64,000 bases of DNA from contig NZ_CP007142.1 in NCBI RefSeq assembly GCF_000940805.1, forward strand, positions 1,216,593-1,280,592, in the 5' to 3' direction. The notes beneath the pieces are model-generated. The model made no database searches, had not been told where the DNA came from, and saw only the letters and a program-made list of their open reading frames with translations. Positions 28,009-35,899 of this stretch are shown piece after piece. How positions within the stretch are numbered: the first letter of the stretch is position 1; every line of letters begins with the position of its first letter. The position numbers and the translations under genes are program-made. Source of the DNA: Gynuella sunshinyii YC6258 (GTDB lineage: Bacteria; Pseudomonadota; Gammaproteobacteria; Pseudomonadales; Natronospirillaceae).

Positions 28009-29547
28009 ATGTTTTCCCATAAACTTAAAACATCCCTGAGAGCTCTAAAGGCTGGCGGGATACTGGTGGCGGCATCTTTGCTGTCATATCAGGTTCAGGC
28101 TGTGCAATGTGAATATAAAGTTTCCAATGACTGGGGATCAGGGTTCACCGGTGCCGTTACAATTACCAATGATGGCACGACTGCTATCACCAGCTGGGAG
28201 GTCGAATGGAGCTATTCTGCCGGTACCACCATCGTCAACTATTGGAATGTCAATTTAACAGGCAGTAATCCTTATAACGCCAATAATCTTGAGTGGAATG
28301 CCACAATTCAGCCCGGTCAATCGACAGAGTTTGGCTTTCAGGGTAACGGTGACAATGCCATGGGAACCATCACCAGCTGCGTCGTGGCGGGAGGCGATAA
28401 CGGTGGCGGTGATAATGGTGGCGATAACGGCGGTGACAACGGTGGAGATAACGGCGGTGACAACGGTGGAGATAACGGAGGCGGTGACAACGGCGGCGAT
28501 AACGGCTCCGGCAGTGAACCATCCGCAGTGGAACTGACTGACCTCATGGGGGTTGGCTGGAATGCCGGTAACTCACTGGATGCGACCGGTGGCGAAACCA
28601 ACTGGGGCAACCCTCTGTTGAACCAGCAACTGTTCAATTCCGTCAAAGCGGCAGGGTTCGATACCGTGCGTCTGCCGGTGGCCTGGAGCAAGTTCTCCAA
28701 TGCATCCAACTTTACCATTACCGATGCCTGGATGAACCGGGTTGAGGAAGTGGTGAATTACGCACTGAATGCAGATCTTTATGTGATCATGAATATTCAC
28801 TGGGATGGTGGTTGGATGCAACCCACCTACGATCAGCAGGAGTACGTAAACAACCGACTGGCAATTATGTGGAAACAAATAGCCACTCACTTTCGCGACT
28901 ATGATCATCGTCTGCTGTTTGCAGGTACCAATGAAGTCATGGTTGATGGTGATTACAGCACCCCAACTTACGAGTATTACACCGTACAAAACAGTTTTAA
29001 CCAGACATTTGTAACAACCGTGCGCGCAACAGGTGGCAAGAATGCTGACCGTTATTTGGTGGTACAGGGCTTCAATACCAATATTGATCATACCGTGAAC
29101 TTTGCCCAGATCCCGACCGACACGGTGGCGGATAGAATGTTGATGGAAGTTCACTACTACGATCCCTACAACTTTACCTTGAATCAGAACAGCAATATTA
29201 CCCAGTGGGGAGCGTTGGCCACCGATCCGAACGCGACAGAAACCTGGGCCAATGAATCCTATGTGGACAGCCAGTTCCAGAAAATGAAGTCTCATTTCGT
29301 GGATCATGGCGTCGGTGTCATATTGGGTGAATATGGTGTGATTTCCAGACCGGCAGTGAGCGGTCACGAGCGCTATCGGGTTTACTGGAATGAATATATC
29401 TCCAGATCCGCCATTGAGCACGACATGGTGCCGGTCTACTGGGACAATGGTTACGCCAATGCTTATGGCTTTAGTATCTTCGATCGTAATACCGGTGCGC
29501 AGATTTATCCGGAAATCGTTAATGCCATTGTGGGAGCGCTGGAATAA
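28009..29547 (+). CDS. Secreted cellulase: CBM2, Asp/Asn/Gly linker, GH5 catalytic domain
   Basis: Endo-beta-1,4-glucanase-like protein of 512 residues. A signal peptide (~1-35, ending YQVQA) is followed by a CBM2 module (~36-127) with exposed Trp (SWEVEWSYSAG, VNYWNVNLTG) and bracketing Cys. A GGDNGG-type repetitive linker (~128-167) leads to a GH5 domain (~170-512). The domain begins MGVGWNAGNSLDA and has acid/base Glu309 in AGTNEVMV and nucleophile Glu441 in ILGEYG; the NxGNSLDA start is typical of subfamily GH5_4. AAGGA 8 bases before 28009 supports the start. CBM2 indicates binding to crystalline cellulose or xylan. Confidence 0.93.
   Translation: MFSHKLKTSLRALKAGGILVAASLLSYQVQAVQCEYKVSNDWGSGFTGAVTITNDGTTAITSWEVEWSYSAGTTIVNYWNVNLTGSNPYNANNLEWNATIQPGQSTEFGFQGNGDNAMGTITSCVVAGGDNGGGDNGGDNGGDNGGDNGGDNGGDNGGGDNGGDNGSGSEPSAVELTDLMGVGWNAGNSLDATGGETNWGNPLLNQQLFNSVKAAGFDTVRLPVAWSKFSNASNFTITDAWMNRVEEVVNYALNADLYVIMNIHWDGGWMQPTYDQQEYVNNRLAIMWKQIATHFRDYDHRLLFAGTNEVMVDGDYSTPTYEYYTVQNSFNQTFVTTVRATGGKNADRYLVVQGFNTNIDHTVNFAQIPTDTVADRMLMEVHYYDPYNFTLNQNSNITQWGALATDPNATETWANESYVDSQFQKMKSHFVDHGVGVILGEYGVISRPAVSGHERYRVYWNEYISRSAIEHDMVPVYWDNGYANAYGFSIFDRNTGAQIYPEIVNAIVGALE
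28390..28515 (+). repeat. Low-complexity tandem repeat encoding cellulase linker
   Basis: Tandem variants of GGTGGAGATAACGGCGGTGACAAC encode the Gly-Asp-Asn linker between CBM2 and GH5. A coding repeat of this kind is prone to length variation. Confidence 0.8.
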
Positions 29548-29577
29548 TTAGCGTTTGAATGATTAATAACCCGGTAA

Positions 29578-29607
29578 GATCCCGTACAGACAGGTATGTG
29601 CGGGGTC
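29578..29607 (+). terminator. Probable terminator after cellulase gene
   Basis: GATCCCGTAC and GTGCGGGGTC pair with G-U wobbles around a 10-base loop and are followed by TCTTCTCT. Confidence 0.5.
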
Positions 29608-29783
29608 TCTTCTCTCCGGGCCCATGCCTGTTCTCTATCGCGATTGTTTCCCACAATCGCTCTGATGCCAGTTTCGTCAGCAGGTATTGTGGCTGAATCA
29701 TGACTTCCTTTCTTCCGTTCGTATTTTCGATAAATGGAAATATGTTACCCTGCATCGAACTTTCAGCATTGGACAGATTAGCT

Positions 29784-30320
29784 ATGAAACTGGCGGTGTA
29801 TTGTGGTTCCAAACCCGGTAAAGATCCTCGTTATGCCCAGGAAGCCAAGGCTTTGGGGCAAAGTATGGTAGAACATCACTGGGATCTGGTATTTGGTGGT
29901 GGTCACTCGGGGTTGATGGGTATCGTTGCAGATGCCGTACTGGCCCATGGTGGTAGAGCTTACGGAGTCATTCCGGAAGCACTGGTAGATCGGGAAATGG
30001 CACATCAGGGGCTGACCGAGCTGCATACTGTGAAAGACATGCATGAACGAAAAATGCAGATGATGAACATGGCTGATGCATTCGTGGCGCTGCCCGGTGG
30101 ACCCGGTACCATGGAGGAGCTGTTTGAAGTGTGGACCTGGCACATGCTGAACTATCATCAAAAACCCTGTTTTTTATTGAATCTGTATGGTTACTACGAC
30201 GCCTTTATCACATTGCTCGATAATATGATCAGTCACGAATTTGCCTGGCCTGAAGTAACTCGTTCGCTGGTGGTGCTCGACAGCGTCGAGGAACTGATGC
30301 AGCGTCTGAGACGTCACTGA
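29784..30320 (+). CDS. LOG family protein (TIGR00730)
   Basis: A 178-residue Rossmann-like protein of the LONELY GUY family, related to cytokinin riboside 5'-monophosphate phosphoribohydrolases and bacterial nucleotide 5'-monophosphate nucleosidases. Signature motifs are AVYCGS at the start, the FGGGHSGLMG loop and the catalytic PGGPGTMEELFE. MHERK, which binds the phosphate, is present. The start at 29784 gives the standard MKLAVYCGS; a longer frame from 29700 has no support. The stop TGA overlaps the ATG of the next gene by one base. Confidence 0.92.
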   Translation: MKLAVYCGSKPGKDPRYAQEAKALGQSMVEHHWDLVFGGGHSGLMGIVADAVLAHGGRAYGVIPEALVDREMAHQGLTELHTVKDMHERKMQMMNMADAFVALPGGPGTMEELFEVWTWHMLNYHQKPCFLLNLYGYYDAFITLLDNMISHEFAWPEVTRSLVVLDSVEELMQRLRRH

Positions 30321-30769
30321 TGAATCTGACAGTGCGGCCTGTTGAAACGCGTGATGCTGAAGAGTGGTGTCGCATGCGCCAGCAACTCTGGCCGGATATT
30401 GACGCCGATTTTGCGGCAGAGATAGCACAGTATTTCTCCGGTAACCCGCTGCACCTGGCCGAAGTACTGGTACTGGAACGGAGTCACCACCAACTCGGTG
30501 GCATGATTGAGTTGAATATCCGTGCCTATGCTGAAGGCAGTGAACATAATCGGGTACCTTATATCGAAGGCTGGTATATCGATCACGATCTGCGTGGACA
30601 GGGATGCGGCAGAATACTGATGACAGCGGCCGAAACATGGGCCCGTCAGCAGGGATTTACCGAGCTGGCCAGCGATGCTGAGGTGAGCAATCACCACAGC
30701 ATTCAGGTCCATAAAACGATGGGCTTTCATGAAACCGGTCGTATTGTTTGTCTGCTCAAACCGCTGTGA
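30320..30769 (+). CDS. GNAT acetyltransferase resembling aminoglycoside 6'-N-acetyltransferase
   Basis: A 149-residue GNAT protein. The pattern matches the chromosomal AAC(6')-I group of Acinetobacter: VETRDAEEWCRMRQQLWPD at the N-terminus, YIEGWYIDHDLRGQGCGRIL (acetyl-CoA loop), and TELASDAEVSNHHSIQVHK followed by MGFHETGRIVCLLK. Those enzymes acetylate the 6' amino group of aminoglycosides; whether this one confers resistance is untested. It is translationally coupled to the LOG gene (TGATG) and its 3' end overlaps the convergent thrS-like gene by 14 bases. Confidence 0.85.
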   Translation: MNLTVRPVETRDAEEWCRMRQQLWPDIDADFAAEIAQYFSGNPLHLAEVLVLERSHHQLGGMIELNIRAYAEGSEHNRVPYIEGWYIDHDLRGQGCGRILMTAAETWARQQGFTELASDAEVSNHHSIQVHKTMGFHETGRIVCLLKPL

Positions 30770-31964
30770 CAGGTTGATGAATTTGTTGCCGGATAAACGA
30801 TACCAATTCATCACGATTCAGCGTTTTCATGGTCTCTTTTGAATCTCTCAGCCGTATTTGCACTGTCTGTTGGTCGGCCTCCTGCTCACCGACAATCATC
30901 ATGACCGGGACATGGTACTGATAAAATCGTTTGATTTTACGCGAGACACTGCCCGATCCAACATCAATGCGGGAGGCGATCCCGGCCGACTGCAGCTGTT
31001 GTTGAAGCGACTGCACATAATCACGACTGGCTTCAGTGACGGCGGCAATGGCAACCGGGAGCGGATGAATCCACGCCGGAAGTATGCCCTGATAATTTTC
31101 CAATAGAATACCAATCCAGCGCTCGATGGAACCATACATGGCCTGATGCAGAATCACTGGTCGGATAAACGCATTCTGCTCATTGACATACGACAGATCA
31201 AACCGCTGCGGTAAGTTGAAATCACATTGAATTGTGCCGCATTGCCATTCGCGACCCATGCTGTCGCGCAAACTGATTTCGATTTTGGGACCATAAAAAG
31301 CCCCTTCACCCACCTGCCATTCGAATTCATGACCGGCCTGCTGGCAGGCCTTGGCCAGCAACTGTTCCGCCCGCCGCCAGTCATCGTTTGAACCAAAGGC
31401 ATTCTCAGGTTGAGTGGATACCTTAATTTGAAAATCATGATAACCAAACGACCGATAAACCAGCTGTGCCCGTTCAATAAAAGCAATGATCTCAGCGTCG
31501 GCCTGCTCCCAGTCGCAAAAAACATGGGCATCGTCCTGAGTGAACTGACGTAAGCGCAGGCAGCCATTCAGGGCTCCGGAGGGTTCATTACGATGGACCA
31601 GACCGAACTCAAATAATTTTATCGGCAGCTCCCGATAACTGTGTACTCCCCGTTGAAAATACAGGATGTGAGCCGGACAGGACATCGGCTTCAGCGCATA
31701 GTCATCCGGCATATCCGCGTCTCCACCCATAAACATATTATCGGCGAATTTCTCCAGATGGCCGGATATCTGCCAGAGCTCCTTTTTCATAAACTGTGGA
31801 GTACGGACCTCGCTGAAATTATTAGCAAGATAAACAGTACGCATGTGATTTTCGATATTCTGAAACAGCCGCCAGCCATCAGGGTGCCAGAACATCATAC
31901 CCGGTGCCTGGGGTTCAGAGTGGAACAGATCGAGTTTTTCGCCAATATCGCGATGGGATTTCAT
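30756..31964 (-). CDS. Truncated threonyl-tRNA synthetase paralogue
   Basis: A 402-residue protein that begins exactly where the catalytic core of E. coli ThrRS begins (MKSHRDIGEKLDLFH...PGMMFWHPDGW). It lacks the N-terminal TGS and editing domains of the usual ~640-residue enzyme. Class II motif 2 (FEFGLVHRNEPSGALNG) and the three zinc ligands (Cys in KPMSCPAHI, His in TQDDAHVF, His in VILHQAMYGSIERW) are intact, as is the C-terminal anticodon-binding domain. It should therefore activate Thr and charge tRNA(Thr) without cis editing of Ser-tRNA. The gene is preceded by a Thr-rich leader peptide and terminator. It is probably a second, conditional ThrRS beside a full-length thrS elsewhere (inference). 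Confidence 0.92.
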   Translation of the reverse strand: MKSHRDIGEKLDLFHSEPQAPGMMFWHPDGWRLFQNIENHMRTVYLANNFSEVRTPQFMKKELWQISGHLEKFADNMFMGGDADMPDDYALKPMSCPAHILYFQRGVHSYRELPIKLFEFGLVHRNEPSGALNGCLRLRQFTQDDAHVFCDWEQADAEIIAFIERAQLVYRSFGYHDFQIKVSTQPENAFGSNDDWRRAEQLLAKACQQAGHEFEWQVGEGAFYGPKIEISLRDSMGREWQCGTIQCDFNLPQRFDLSYVNEQNAFIRPVILHQAMYGSIERWIGILLENYQGILPAWIHPLPVAIAAVTEASRDYVQSLQQQLQSAGIASRIDVGSGSVSRKIKRFYQYHVPVMMIVGEQEADQQTVQIRLRDSKETMKTLNRDELVSFIRQQIHQPVTAV

Positions 31965-32011
31965 ACTTGCCTCCAGTGGTTTTTAAACTCTGAACACAAA
32001 ACCGAAGGCAT

Positions 32012-32048
32012 AAAAAAACTCCCTGGCTTGCGCTCAGAGAGTTTTTTT
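32012..32048 (-). terminator. Attenuator terminator hairpin upstream of the thrS-like gene
   Basis: On the minus strand AAAAAAACTCTCTG and CAGGGAGTTTTTTT form a 14-bp stem with one G-U pair and a 9-base loop, ending in seven T. It lies between the Thr-rich leader peptide (stop at 32061) and the ThrRS start (31964), the classical position of an amino-acid attenuator. Confidence 0.85.
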
Positions 32049-32060
32049 AATCAATACACC

Positions 32061-32132
32061 TTACCCCCCAAGCAACTCCGTGGTTGAGGTGGTGGTGGTT
32101 GATGAAATATTAAATAAGATATATGCGTTCAT
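32061..32132 (-). CDS. Threonine-rich leader peptide (attenuator)
   Basis: A 23-codon reading frame from ATG 32132 to TAA 32061 whose centre encodes TTTTSTT, using ACC four times in a row, then TCA, ACC and ACG. Six of 23 residues are Thr. An AGGA lies 8 bases upstream of the ATG. The ATG overlaps the TGA of the GGDEF-EAL gene (ATGA), so translation may be coupled. Stalling at the Thr codons when Thr-tRNA is scarce would favour an antiterminator and prevent the hairpin at 32012-32048 from forming. The GCTTG near the end of the leader and CAAGC in the terminator loop are possible antiterminator partners. This is classic attenuation logic applied to a ThrRS gene. Confidence 0.82.
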   Translation of the reverse strand: MNAYILFNISSTTTTSTTELLGG

Positions 32133-34198
32133 ACTGGCGATCCTAGCACTCGGTTTTCTGGAGGGCAAGCACCTTCTAACTGGTCCCAGCGTTGACATAG
32201 CGTCTGCCAGTCCAACGGTGGACTTTTAAAGTAACCCTGAAAGAACTGGCATTTTTGTTTTTTCAGATATAAATATTGTTCCTGCGTTTCCACACCTTCG
32301 GCAACGGTTCTCAAGTTAAATGATTCTGCCAGTAACAGCACTGCTTCAATGGCGACGGACCTGTGCTGTTTTGCCGGATCAAACGAAGTGACGAAACTTT
32401 TATCGATCTTAATGGTGTCAACGGGGAACAGGTTTAACTGATTGAATGCCATATAACCGGTGCCAAAGTCATCCAGTGCAATTGAGAAGCCCAGTGTTTT
32501 AAGTCGATTGATATTATTGATAACACTGTCACCCACTTCGACCAGGCAGGTCTCGGTGATTTCAAGTTCAACCATGGTTGGATCCACGTCGTAGCGCACT
32601 ATCCATTCCGCCAGAATATTCGGAAAATTAACGTTATAGAGTTCTTTGGCGGAAATGTTGATGCTGAACTTCAGATTTGAAAACTGGTTCAACTGCCGGT
32701 TGCTCTGCAATTGCTTGAAAATAGTTTCTATGACCCACAGATCGATGGATTGAATCAGGTCATATTCCTCTGCCACGGGAATAAAAATTTCCGGACCGAT
32801 ATGCTTAATCGGTGCATAGTTGCATCGAATAAGCGCTTCCACCGCCGTGATTTTCAGTGTGTCTGAGGCAAAGATCGGCATATAGAACAACTCGAAAGCC
32901 TCTTGGTTGATCGCTTGTCGTAAATCTGCGGCAAGTTTGATCCGTTCCTGCCGAATGGCATAGACCTCACTGTCAAACATTCGGCTCTGGTTCTTGCCAC
33001 TTTGTTTGGCAATTCGCATGGCGGTATCGGTTTTGGCGAACAGTTCATCAAAGGTATCCGGTTTGTTCGTGGCAGCGATACCGATGCTGGCGTAGACCTG
33101 CAGATCCATCTGTTCGTAGCGCATCGGCTCGTTGATGGTCTGATGCAGACGGTTGTCCATCCAGCAGACCTGTTCCTGGTTGAGGTGATGAAAAATGATC
33201 AGATACTCGTCGCTGGAAAAACGACCAAAGGCCGGGCGCGTCAATAGATCCGGTTCGTATTCTGTCAGCAGTGCCTGAATACGCTGGCTGATGCATTTCA
33301 GGATATAGTCACCGGTCTGATGTCCCAGGCTGTCATTTATCTGCTTGAAGTTATCCAGGTTGATGTAGAACGCAGTCGTTACTTTATAGTCACCGGATGA
33401 TTTCATCTGCTCGAAATAATGCAGTAAACCGCGTCGGTTCAGTGCGCCGGTCATCGGATCACTGATAATGGCTTTCTGGAGCTTCAGACGATTGCTGTTG
33501 AGCAGTACGATTGCCGTGACAAACCAGATGGCCAGCAGGATCTTGGCCAGATTGAAGCCGGATATCAGTTCTCCTTGAAATGTCAGCTGATCGACAGCCA
33601 TATGATAATCGCCGGCGCTCGATATGGTGTTGGATAATACTTCCACCATCGAGACATTGTTGACCTCAACCTTGGCGTGTTCAAGGTTCATATTCAGCTT
33701 GGCTATCCACCAGGTTTCGACCTGTAGAAGATTCATGGGAATGGTCAGCGGCCTGCCATCCGGAGGAGGAAGTAGAAACGAATTGAACTTGATGGTCACC
33801 GGGTCGTTCAATCGGGAGTAATCTGGGTTGAAATTACGCAGATAGATCCGCATGCCTTTCTCTACTTGTGGGGTGTTGTATGTGGCCTGAAACCGGATTT
33901 TTTGAAAATGGGAAAAGTCGCGACCGTGGCGCATGTCATTGGATAACATGACGGTGAAGCCGCAGAACCTTTCGCTGTAGGGGTCCTCAATATGGCAGAT
34001 TAATTCCAGTCTGTGGGTTTTGCTGTGTATTTTTCGGATTGCAGCCCCTTGATTTTGAATGGGGATAATCATGAATCCCTCTTCCGGGTCAAGCAGGTCC
34101 AGAGTGGTATTAAAAGACCCCATAGAATAGACAATCACCGTCATAAACGTAAATACAATCAGGACGATGAGAGTTTTGATTTCAGCAGACTTAGGCAC
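32129..34198 (-). CDS. Membrane GGDEF-EAL protein, EAL probably active, GGDEF degenerate
   Basis: A 689-residue cyclic di-GMP signalling protein. Transmembrane helices at ~9-27 and ~217-234 enclose a periplasmic beta-sandwich-like sensor. The GGDEF domain (~245-405) has SSDEY (328-332) in place of GG[D/E]EF, so cyclase activity is unlikely. The EAL domain (~425-670) keeps EAL (454-456), DDFGTGY (576-582) and AEGVET, consistent with an active phosphodiesterase. The start is GTG at 34198 with GGAGG 4 bases upstream. Its stop overlaps the Thr leader start, so it may share a transcript with the thrS-like gene. Confidence 0.92.
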   Translation of the reverse strand: MPKSAEIKTLIVLIVFTFMTVIVYSMGSFNTTLDLLDPEEGFMIIPIQNQGAAIRKIHSKTHRLELICHIEDPYSERFCGFTVMLSNDMRHGRDFSHFQKIRFQATYNTPQVEKGMRIYLRNFNPDYSRLNDPVTIKFNSFLLPPPDGRPLTIPMNLLQVETWWIAKLNMNLEHAKVEVNNVSMVEVLSNTISSAGDYHMAVDQLTFQGELISGFNLAKILLAIWFVTAIVLLNSNRLKLQKAIISDPMTGALNRRGLLHYFEQMKSSGDYKVTTAFYINLDNFKQINDSLGHQTGDYILKCISQRIQALLTEYEPDLLTRPAFGRFSSDEYLIIFHHLNQEQVCWMDNRLHQTINEPMRYEQMDLQVYASIGIAATNKPDTFDELFAKTDTAMRIAKQSGKNQSRMFDSEVYAIRQERIKLAADLRQAINQEAFELFYMPIFASDTLKITAVEALIRCNYAPIKHIGPEIFIPVAEEYDLIQSIDLWVIETIFKQLQSNRQLNQFSNLKFSINISAKELYNVNFPNILAEWIVRYDVDPTMVELEITETCLVEVGDSVINNINRLKTLGFSIALDDFGTGYMAFNQLNLFPVDTIKIDKSFVTSFDPAKQHRSVAIEAVLLLAESFNLRTVAEGVETQEQYLYLKKQKCQFFQGYFKSPPLDWQTLCQRWDQLEGACPPENRVLGSPV

Positions 34199-34409
34199 AA
34201 TACCTCCAGCATGACTGCTGTCCGGCTATCATTTGAATCACACCAGTAGTGCCATCTGATAAGGCGTATTGATAGCTCTTCTTAAATACAGCACGGGCAT
34301 TACATTTTATCATTCTATCCGTACGGTACTGGCAGATTCTGTTTTCCATTTTGTAATCCTTTATTTCCAGATCTATCTGTGTAATAGCTGCCTTAGTGAT
34401 GGTGTGCAT
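34191..34409 (-). CDS. Possible small protein upstream of GGDEF-EAL gene
   Basis: A reading frame of up to 72 residues (or 52 from an internal Met, MENRICQYRTDR) ends 8 bases inside the GGDEF-EAL gene, which begins with a GTG just downstream of GGAGG. The overlap and the plausible composition suggest translational coupling. I recognise no family, and it may be a chance frame. Confidence 0.3.
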   Translation of the reverse strand: MHTITKAAITQIDLEIKDYKMENRICQYRTDRMIKCNARAVFKKSYQYALSDGTTGVIQMIAGQQSCWRYCA

Positions 34410-34457
34410 CGGGAGATGAGTCGAAAAGATATTCCTGCTGATCCTACTGTTATGAAC

Positions 34458-34606
34458 TTAAGGAACCTCTGAAAAATGGACTATTTTCGCGCAGGACGTT
34501 GTCAGCCCCAGTCTCACATCCTCATTTACGCCAGTAAATTGCGGTGTTGCGAGTGGTGCTTCCTCGCCTGCATCAAAACTATTCCTATTTTTCAGAGGCC
34601 CCTTAA
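34458..34606. repeat. 149-bp inverted-repeat element (MITE-like)
   Basis: The ends TTAAGGAACCTCTGAAAAAT and (reverse complement) TTAAGGGGCCTCTGAAAAAT match at 18 of 20 positions. The interior has no reading frame of note. It lies in a 491-base gene-free gap next to a second, different element. It could be a non-autonomous transposable element or a REP-type structure; TTAA at the outer ends might be the target site. Confidence 0.65.
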
Positions 34607-34649
34607 TACTGATCATGACTTAGATACTAACCGATAACCGTCTGCTAAG

Positions 34650-34791
34650 GAGCTTTTGAAAAATAACCTGCGCTGCCAATACCGTGTTAAAAAAACTGCT
34701 CAAATCGATCATTTATGCCTTATAAGTTCCTGCTTCCCGCAAAATTCTTACACTGTCTTGATCCGCTCGCCGACGTCATTCAGAAGCGCTC
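34650..34791. repeat. 142-bp intergenic repeat with imperfect inverted ends
   Basis: GAGCTTTTGAAAAATAACCTGCG at the left is an imperfect inverted match of CGACGTCATTCAGAAGCGCTC at the right. The interior includes CTCAAATCGATCATTTATGCC. From memory the same element type is dispersed in genomes of related marine gammaproteobacteria (unverified). A decayed copy is at 25421-25567. Confidence 0.55.
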
Positions 34792-34900
34792 TGACTGTTT
34801 GTCTGTGGCTCTGTATTCCTAAAAATCATTGTCATTTGACATGATTGTGTAAGTTTTTTGTTTTATAAAATGGTGTTGAAAATGCCCCTCGAAAATTTCC

Positions 34901-35899
34901 TTATATTGATGTTATAGCATTTTCAATTATCTCAATAACAGGAAAAATAGTTTCGGGTATGACCGGTTCGTCAGTGTTCTTCAGGATAGAGTTTTCCAGT
35001 CGTAGAAAGAATTGTTCATAGCAACCAATTTCAGTTTTCAGAGACTTTTTTTCTTGTTCTGTGAAAAGAGTCCCATAATATTCCAGTTTATCCATACCCC
35101 AGTCGTCAGTTCCGGGCGTGAGACCTTGTTTTAGCTGTGCTTCCTGTGGGTCCAGTCCATACTTGCGAAAACTACCAAGGGTTCCCTGAATATTGAAACG
35201 TTCATTGTCTCCAGCCTGAAAGGGTGAAGAGGACAGATAAACAACTTTGTCGGGATAATTCAATGTTAAATGAAAGGCATCCGTACTTTCACCTGAATCT
35301 CGTAAAGTATAAAGCTGAGAGTGAGTACTTGTGGGTAACCCAAACAACGTGATGGCCTGATCAATCAGGTGCGGTGCCAGATCCCAGAAGATTCCCGATC
35401 CCGGCCCGGCATTTTCACGCCAGCGATCCCGTACCTGTGGCCGAAAACGGTCAAACCGGCTTTCAAATATCTTGATCTCTCCCAGTTTGCCGGAAGTGAT
35501 CAGTTTTTTCACCGTCAGAAAATCTCCATCCCAGCGGCGATTATGAAAAACTGTCAGCTTTTTCTGTTGCCGGCGCGCAAGTTCAATGAGTTCGTGAGCC
35601 TCAGTGGTGGTTAGTGTAAATGGTTTCTCCACTACCACGTGAGCACCTGCCAGCAGTGCGCTCTTCGCCTGACTGAAATGCAGATGATTCGGTGTGGTCA
35701 CAATCACAAGGTCCGGTTTCAGTCTCTGCAGACATTCTGACAGTTGCGAGAATATCTGTGTTACCGGGTAAGTGGCCAAGATCTCCTCTGGTCTTGACGA
35801 TACGAATCCAACCACATCAAAAGCGTTATTCAGCCTTAAAAAAGGCAGATGGAACGTTCTGGCAGAATAGCCGTAACCAACGATTACGGTCTTAATCAT
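34901..35899 (-). CDS. Gfo/Idh/MocA family oxidoreductase
   Basis: A 332-residue NAD(P)-dependent sugar-type oxidoreductase resembling E. coli YdgJ/YhhX. The N-terminal Rossmann fold has IVGYGYSARTFHLPFL. The EKPFTLT motif follows, and the catalytic-domain motif GSGIFWDLAPHLIDQAI carries the conserved Asp and His. Its ATG shares one base with the stop of the DUF502 gene (TAATG), so the two are co-translated. Substrate unknown. Confidence 0.9.
   Translation of the reverse strand: MIKTVIVGYGYSARTFHLPFLRLNNAFDVVGFVSSRPEEILATYPVTQIFSQLSECLQRLKPDLVIVTTPNHLHFSQAKSALLAGAHVVVEKPFTLTTTEAHELIELARRQQKKLTVFHNRRWDGDFLTVKKLITSGKLGEIKIFESRFDRFRPQVRDRWRENAGPGSGIFWDLAPHLIDQAITLFGLPTSTHSQLYTLRDSGESTDAFHLTLNYPDKVVYLSSSPFQAGDNERFNIQGTLGSFRKYGLDPQEAQLKQGLTPGTDDWGMDKLEYYGTLFTEQEKKSLKTEIGCYEQFFLRLENSILKNTDEPVIPETIFPVIEIIENAITSI

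Noticed and set aside
28390-28515. Short tandem repeats as a CRISPR array
   Set aside because: The repeats are contiguous without unique spacers and encode the Gly-Asp-Asn linker in frame with the cellulase.
28573-29421. 282-codon minus-strand frame inside the cellulase
   Set aside because: Antisense shadow of the GH5 domain.
32061-32132. Histidine leader peptide (same DNA in another frame gives consecutive CAC codons)
   Set aside because: That frame has no suitable start and the downstream gene is ThrRS; the Thr frame has an ATG, ribosome site and stop in the right places.
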